Assembly (NCBI GenBank): GCA_031269405.1
Contig: JAISZE010000070.1
Coordinates: 1-10,041, forward strand
DNA: 10,041 nucleotides
Reading direction: 5' to 3'
Source of the DNA: Treponema sp.
GTDB taxonomy: Bacteria > Spirochaetota > Spirochaetia > Treponematales > Breznakiellaceae
Every line of letters begins with the position of its first letter. Positions within the stretch are counted from its first letter, which is position 1. The notes under the pieces are model-generated. The model saw only the letters and a program-made list of their open reading frames with translations, ran no database searches and was not told the DNA's origin. Below are positions 6,594-10,041 of this stretch, piece by piece. Position numbers and translations under genes: made by a program.

Positions 6594-7466
6594 TCAGCCC
6601 TTAACGCTGCCCAGGACTATCCCTTTGACAAAGTGTTTTTGGGCGAAGGGATAAATAATCAGAATAGGCAGGAGGGCGATGAAGATTTTCGCCGTATCGG
6701 CGCCCTCGGCAGCCAAACGGGCGGCGAAACTTTCAAAGTCCATATTGGCGCTGGCGTCTACTTTTACAATAACCGTCCGCAGGTAAGTTTGGAGAGGCCA
6801 TTTAACCTTGTCGTTGATATAGAGCATCCCGTCGTACCAGGCGTTCCAGTTTCCCACGATAATGAAAAGGGATATGGTCGCAATAGAAACCCGGCATAAA
6901 GGCAGAACTATCTGCGTCATAATGCGGAAATGCCCCGCGCCGTCTATCGAAGCGGACTCGGAAATTTCGTCAGGAATACTCTTCATAAAATTCTGCATCA
7001 GGATCACGTAGTACAGGGGCACCGCGCCCGGCAGAATCAAAGCCCAGATAGTATTGACCAGGCCGGTTCTGAGAACCGTAAGGTAAGTCGGAATAAGCCC
7101 GCCGCTGAAAAGGACGGCGATAAGAAAAACCCAGGTATAAAACGTACGGGCGTGGAACCGGCGGGGACTCAGGGAAATGGGGTAGGACGCCATTATCACC
7201 AGGCAAATCTGGACCGCCAGAGCCAGGACCGTCCTCACCACCGAAACCCTGAAGGCCGTGTAGAAGGCATTGTCTTTCATGACATACACATAATTGTCAA
7301 AGGTAAAATCCACCGGCCAGAAAACAACTTTCCCCGAGGTGATGGCAACCCGCCCGCTTAAAGAAGTAGCCAGCATGTAGAGCACCGGCATGAGGCATAT
7401 AAAACCGCAGAAAAGGCAAATACCCCCGATAATAATTTTGTACACCCTGATCCGTTTCTTTGCCAT
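6594..7466 (-). CDS. Carbohydrate ABC transporter permease, LplC/CUT1 type
   Basis: This is one of two inner-membrane subunits forming the channel of a binding-protein-dependent sugar or oligosaccharide importer. The 290-residue product has about six hydrophobic segments. Its ABC-ATPase contact loop (EAA motif) reads EISESASIDGAGHFRIMTQI (167-186), followed by VLPL. The N-terminal IIIGGICLFCGFICLMPVLY (11-30), the conserved SGGLIPTYL (121-129) and the ending KGIVLGSVKG are typical of LplC/YtcP-like permeases that pair with LplB. The frame is open further upstream to 7751, but ATG 7466 has GAGGAG (complement of 7472-7477) five bases before it and gives the standard N-terminus. It is downstream of the LplB-like gene by 82 bases. 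The substrate is unknown; relatives carry oligosaccharides or their degradation products. Confidence 0.93.
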   Translation of the reverse strand: MAKKRIRVYKIIIGGICLFCGFICLMPVLYMLATSLSGRVAITSGKVVFWPVDFTFDNYVYVMKDNAFYTAFRVSVVRTVLALAVQICLVIMASYPISLSPRRFHARTFYTWVFLIAVLFSGGLIPTYLTVLRTGLVNTIWALILPGAVPLYYVILMQNFMKSIPDEISESASIDGAGHFRIMTQIVLPLCRVSIATISLFIIVGNWNAWYDGMLYINDKVKWPLQTYLRTVIVKVDASANMDFESFAARLAAEGADTAKIFIALLPILIIYPFAQKHFVKGIVLGSVKG

Positions 7467-7509
7467 AACCGCTCCTCGCCGTTTGTTGCGCTGCGCGCAT
7501 AAAATCTTG

Positions 7510-7534
7510 AAAAATCGCCGGTTAGGCGATTTTT
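7510..7534 (-). terminator. Terminator-like hairpin between the two permease genes
   Basis: A perfect 10-base stem, AAAAATCGCC (7510-7519) with GGCGATTTTT (7525-7534), encloses a five-base loop. Read on the minus strand, the GC-containing core ATCGCC/GGCGAT is followed by TTTT, as in a rho-independent terminator; on the plus strand it is followed by six T (7530-7535), so it could act in both directions. Lying inside the operon, it probably acts as a partial terminator or as an mRNA-stabilising element that lowers the second permease relative to the first and the binding protein. Confidence 0.5.
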
Positions 7535-7548
7535 TACCCTGCAAACTC

Positions 7549-8472
7549 CTAAAACACCCTGTAACCCGAGAACATCCAGGCCAACCGGTACGAAGTGATA
7601 ACCATGATACAGCCGATGGCGGACTTGAAAAGCCCCGCGGCGGTAGAAATACTAAACTGGGAACTTTCAAAGGCCATGCGGTACACAAAGGTATCAATAA
7701 TATCCCCCGTGGGATACACAATGGGTGAATACAGGTTGAAGATCTGGTCAAACCCCGCGTCCAAAACCCGGCCCAGGGCCAGGGCAGTCATCAGGATGAT
7801 GATGGGCGTTAACCCCGGAAGGGTAATGTGAAGGGTCTGCCGCAGGCGGCCCGCCCCGTCGATAGCCGCAGCCTCGTACAGATTAGGGTCTATACCGGTA
7901 ATAGCCGCCAGGTACACAATGCTGCCGTAGCCAAATTCCTTCCAGATATCCGTAAAAATGATGATAAAGGGAAATTTGGTTTTATCCGCCAGGAATATAT
8001 ACGGCCCCATCCCCAGACCGCCCAGAAAGCGGTTGACAATGCCGAATTGGGAAAGGAGCCGTATGATAATGCCCGCCAGGAGCACCCAGGAAATAAAGTG
8101 GGGCAGGTACACGATAGTTTGAATAGTACGCTTGAACCCCATATTGTCCACTTCGTTGAGCAGCAGGGCGAACAGCACCGGCGCCACAATACCCAGCGCG
8201 ATCTTTGCGGCGGCGATAAGCACCGTATTGCGGACCGCGTTGGTAAACGAAGGCATGGTAAAAATGGTAACAAAGTTCCGCAAACCAACCCAGGGGGACT
8301 TAAAAACCCCCAGCCCCGGCTTGTAGTTTTCAAAAGCCATGATTACGCCCGCCATAGGGATATAACGGTACACCACAATAAAGACGAAGGGCGCAAAGAT
8401 GATAACATGCAGCGGCCATTCCTCGCGGATTATTGTTCTCACGTTTTTATGTTTTTCTTTTACCCTGTTCAT
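7549..8472 (-). CDS. Carbohydrate ABC transporter permease, LplB/CUT1 type
   Basis: This is the second inner-membrane permease of the importer. The 307-residue product has a short charged cytoplasmic N-terminus, then WPLHVIIFAPFVFIVVYRYI (19-38) as the first membrane segment and about six segments in all. FENYKPGLGVFKSPWVGLRN (47-66) is the family's conserved periplasmic stretch. The EAA contact loop reads LYEAAAIDGAGRLRQTLHIT (198-217), followed by LPGLTP. These features place it with LplB/YteP-like proteins. The start ATG has GGGGAA (complement of 8477-8482) four bases upstream. It is 33 bases downstream of the solute-binding protein gene, so the two are surely one transcription unit. No ATPase gene lies in the window. 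Confidence 0.94.
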   Translation of the reverse strand: MNRVKEKHKNVRTIIREEWPLHVIIFAPFVFIVVYRYIPMAGVIMAFENYKPGLGVFKSPWVGLRNFVTIFTMPSFTNAVRNTVLIAAAKIALGIVAPVLFALLLNEVDNMGFKRTIQTIVYLPHFISWVLLAGIIIRLLSQFGIVNRFLGGLGMGPYIFLADKTKFPFIIIFTDIWKEFGYGSIVYLAAITGIDPNLYEAAAIDGAGRLRQTLHITLPGLTPIIILMTALALGRVLDAGFDQIFNLYSPIVYPTGDIIDTFVYRMAFESSQFSISTAAGLFKSAIGCIMVITSYRLAWMFSGYRVF

Positions 8473-8505
8473 ATCGTTCCCCGTATATCCCTATAGTAAA
8501 AACCG

Positions 8506-10041
8506 CTATTTCTTCTGCGCCTTGTACCAGGCGTTCACTTCGTCGGTGATCTCCTGGCCCCCACTGGCGAACCACTTGCGCACCGCCGCATCATACACCG
8601 AAATATCGGCGCCCATGACCACTTCGTCCATGGCGGCCTTTAATTCGTTGTTGATAATCGTCTGTTTCAACTGCATGTTGTCGCTGGGGATACCAAAAAA
8701 GAGACTCCAAACCATCCGGTTCGCATGATAGGCGTCGTATGCCGCCGATGCGGATCCTCCGTCCTCGTACATCTTCACCCATTGGAACATACTCCGGTCA
8801 GTCTTGCCCTGGGTATACCGGTCATAGTATTCCTTAATGGGGCCGCTGGGGAGGTGCTTCATATCGCCGGTTTTTTCAGTGTTGATGATGGCGTTTGCCG
8901 TCTCAATTTGGAGGAACGGCCCGGAAATATTTATGCCGCCCATGATATTATATTTGAACCAGGGCCAGGCCGTCCCGTTTACGGTTGAACGGAAGAATCT
9001 ATCAGGATCTTCGTTGTTGAGTTTAACCGTAAGGTTTGCAAGTTCTACGACCGCTTCGGGGTTTTTGGTCTTAGCGCTTACAATTTCAAAAAGTGGAGTA
9101 GGTTGGCCGATTTGGACCTTATACAGAGAGCCATCGGCTGCCGTGGGAATGACACTCCAGGTGTCAGCTTTGGGATCCGTCGAGTAGAGTGCAGGATAAT
9201 CCACTACCAGGCGGGTTAGACCGCTGGCGGCAATGCCTACTTTACCGGTGCTTAGGTATTGCCGCGCAGTTGCGCTGTCAATAACGGTAAAGTCCCGGTT
9301 AAAAATGCCTTCCTTGTAGAGAGCCTGCATATTAAGGAGGGCTTGTCTCATTTCAGGCTGAGTATCGCTCCATACCGCCTGGCCGTTCACATCAATCCAC
9401 ATATTGATATAGGCGTTCCAGGCATTGATAATTCCTCCCCAGTTGGCCGCAAGGCCGCCATAACCCTTGTTCTCAAGGAGTATGCCGAAGGTATCCGCAC
9501 CGCCCAGTTTGGCGTTTTTGAAGGCCCTGGCCATATCAATGACATCCTGGAAGGTCTTGGGTTTCCGGAGGCCCAATTGCTGGGCCCAGTCAGCCCGGAT
9601 ATGGATAACACCAACCCCCTCCGAAGCGTTGCTATCCATTACCGGAAAACCGTACATTTTTCCATCAACCGTTAAATAGTCGAGAGAACTGGGGCTGGTT
9701 ATTTTTTTAAGTTCCGGTGAAGCTGTTTTGGCATAAATATCCTTCATATCCGCAAGAAGGCCCGCCTCATACAGTTGTTTCCAGATATCCCGGCTCACCA
9801 TCCCAAAATCGGGTATGTCTCCGGAAGCAATAGCGGTGTTCCACCGGACATTGGCGGAATCGCCATCCGGGGCAATCCACTTGAAGGTGATATTGATACC
9901 GAGAAGATCGCGGTAAGCGCTGATATAACGGTTTTCTTCATAAGATCTCCGTTCGGGATCGCTTTCCTCGAAAAACGCGCTACTATCCGCTGTCCTGGCG
10001 GTGGTGAGGCTTATTTGGGGGCCCCCCCCCCCCCGCGCCCC
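8506..10041 (-). CDS. Extracellular solute-binding lipoprotein, LplA-like (5' end off window)
   Basis: This is the substrate receptor of the sugar importer, normally a lipid-anchored periplasmic or surface protein. The frame stays open to the window edge, giving 511 visible codons, close to the 530-560 residues usual for LplA-like proteins; the signal peptide and lipobox should lie just outside. ATG 9801 is internal: the residues before it (RDLLGINITFKWI, then WNTAIASGDIPDFG) are the conserved opening of the family. Further family features are DGKMYGFPV, then IRADWAQQLGLRKPKTFQDV, and repeated Trp/Tyr-rich segments that could line a sugar site. The last 20 or so bases (10017-10041) encode a Gly-rich run and are probably unreliable. 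It is the first visible gene of the operon, 33 bases before the LplB-like permease. The ligand cannot be assigned; oligosaccharides are likely from the family. Confidence 0.92.
   Translation of the reverse strand, partial: GARGGGGPQISLTTARTADSSAFFEESDPERRSYEENRYISAYRDLLGINITFKWIAPDGDSANVRWNTAIASGDIPDFGMVSRDIWKQLYEAGLLADMKDIYAKTASPELKKITSPSSLDYLTVDGKMYGFPVMDSNASEGVGVIHIRADWAQQLGLRKPKTFQDVIDMARAFKNAKLGGADTFGILLENKGYGGLAANWGGIINAWNAYINMWIDVNGQAVWSDTQPEMRQALLNMQALYKEGIFNRDFTVIDSATARQYLSTGKVGIAASGLTRLVVDYPALYSTDPKADTWSVIPTAADGSLYKVQIGQPTPLFEIVSAKTKNPEAVVELANLTVKLNNEDPDRFFRSTVNGTAWPWFKYNIMGGINISGPFLQIETANAIINTEKTGDMKHLPSGPIKEYYDRYTQGKTDRSMFQWVKMYEDGGSASAAYDAYHANRMVWSLFFGIPSDNMQLKQTIINNELKAAMDEVVMGADISVYDAAVRKWFASGGQEITDEVNAWYKAQKK
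10017..10041. other. G/C homopolymer tract at window end, probable assembly artefact
   Basis: Five G are followed by 13 C, then GCG and CCCC, up to the last base. Nothing like this occurs elsewhere in the window. It falls inside the open frame of the solute-binding protein, where it would encode a Gly/Arg/Pro run not expected near the mature N-terminus. A low-quality contig end is the simplest explanation. Confidence 0.6.

Noticed and set aside
7297..7500. Minus-strand ATG 7500 reading through the LplC-like start in another frame (67 codons)
   Set aside because: No ribosome binding site was seen, and it overlaps the permease gene out of frame. A leader peptide ending before the permease start would have been of interest, but this frame runs deep into the gene.
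7467..7751. Extended N-terminus for the LplC-like permease
   Set aside because: The extra 95 codons overlap the LplB-like gene and contain no family sequence; ATG 7466 has a strong ribosome binding site.
7828..8496. Plus-strand open frame of 222 codons opposite the LplB-like gene
   Set aside because: It is low in hydrophobic structure, rich in His/Gln/Arg/Asn and unlike any family; it is an antisense shadow of a well-supported permease.
1..10041. CRISPR arrays, tRNA or rRNA genes, insertion sequences, prophage or defence genes
   Set aside because: No regularly spaced repeats, cloverleaf pattern, transposase motif or defence-type protein was seen; nearly every base belongs to an ordinary chromosomal operon.

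Overview
The window reads as bacterial chromosome, most likely from a spirochaete of the Treponema group. A free-living or gut treponeme fits better than the pathogenic species. This is inferred from the flagellar order fliG-fliH-fliI-fliJ, the long FliH, a nucleoside-kinase-like protein with a threonyl-tRNA-synthetase-like front half, and an LplA/LplB/LplC-type sugar ABC transporter. Base composition looks somewhat above half G+C by eye. No RNA gene, insertion sequence, phage gene or CRISPR array was seen, and no gene-free stretch exceeds 100 bases.

Plus strand, 1-4838: the end of a flagellar operon. The 3' half of fliG (rotor switch) enters from the left, followed by fliH (ATPase regulator/stalk), fliI (export ATPase) and fliJ (export chaperone/stalk). 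fliH-fliI and fliI-fliJ are spaced by 3 and 10 bases. A MATE-family transporter starts inside the last codons of fliJ (8-base overlap), so it is probably cotranscribed with the flagellar genes. The only real gap in this run, between fliG and fliH, is filled by two adjacent A/T-armed hairpins that can also pair in another way.

Minus strand, 10041-4835: a carbohydrate (CUT1/Lpl-type) ABC uptake operon. It reads solute-binding lipoprotein (5' end off the window), LplB-like permease, LplC-like permease, then after 91 bases a 555-residue P-loop kinase. The ATP-binding subunit is not in the window; such systems commonly borrow a shared ATPase encoded elsewhere. A terminator-like hairpin lies between the two permease genes. 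The kinase and MATE genes converge and overlap by four bases, leaving no intergenic terminator.

The last 20 or so bases are a G/C homopolymer tract that would give a glycine-rich stretch in the solute-binding protein. This looks like a contig-end artefact rather than real coding sequence. I see no evidence for a new multi-gene system. The best leads are the fliG-fliH hairpin cluster and the TTAGGAGTTT core it shares with the permease intergenic region.
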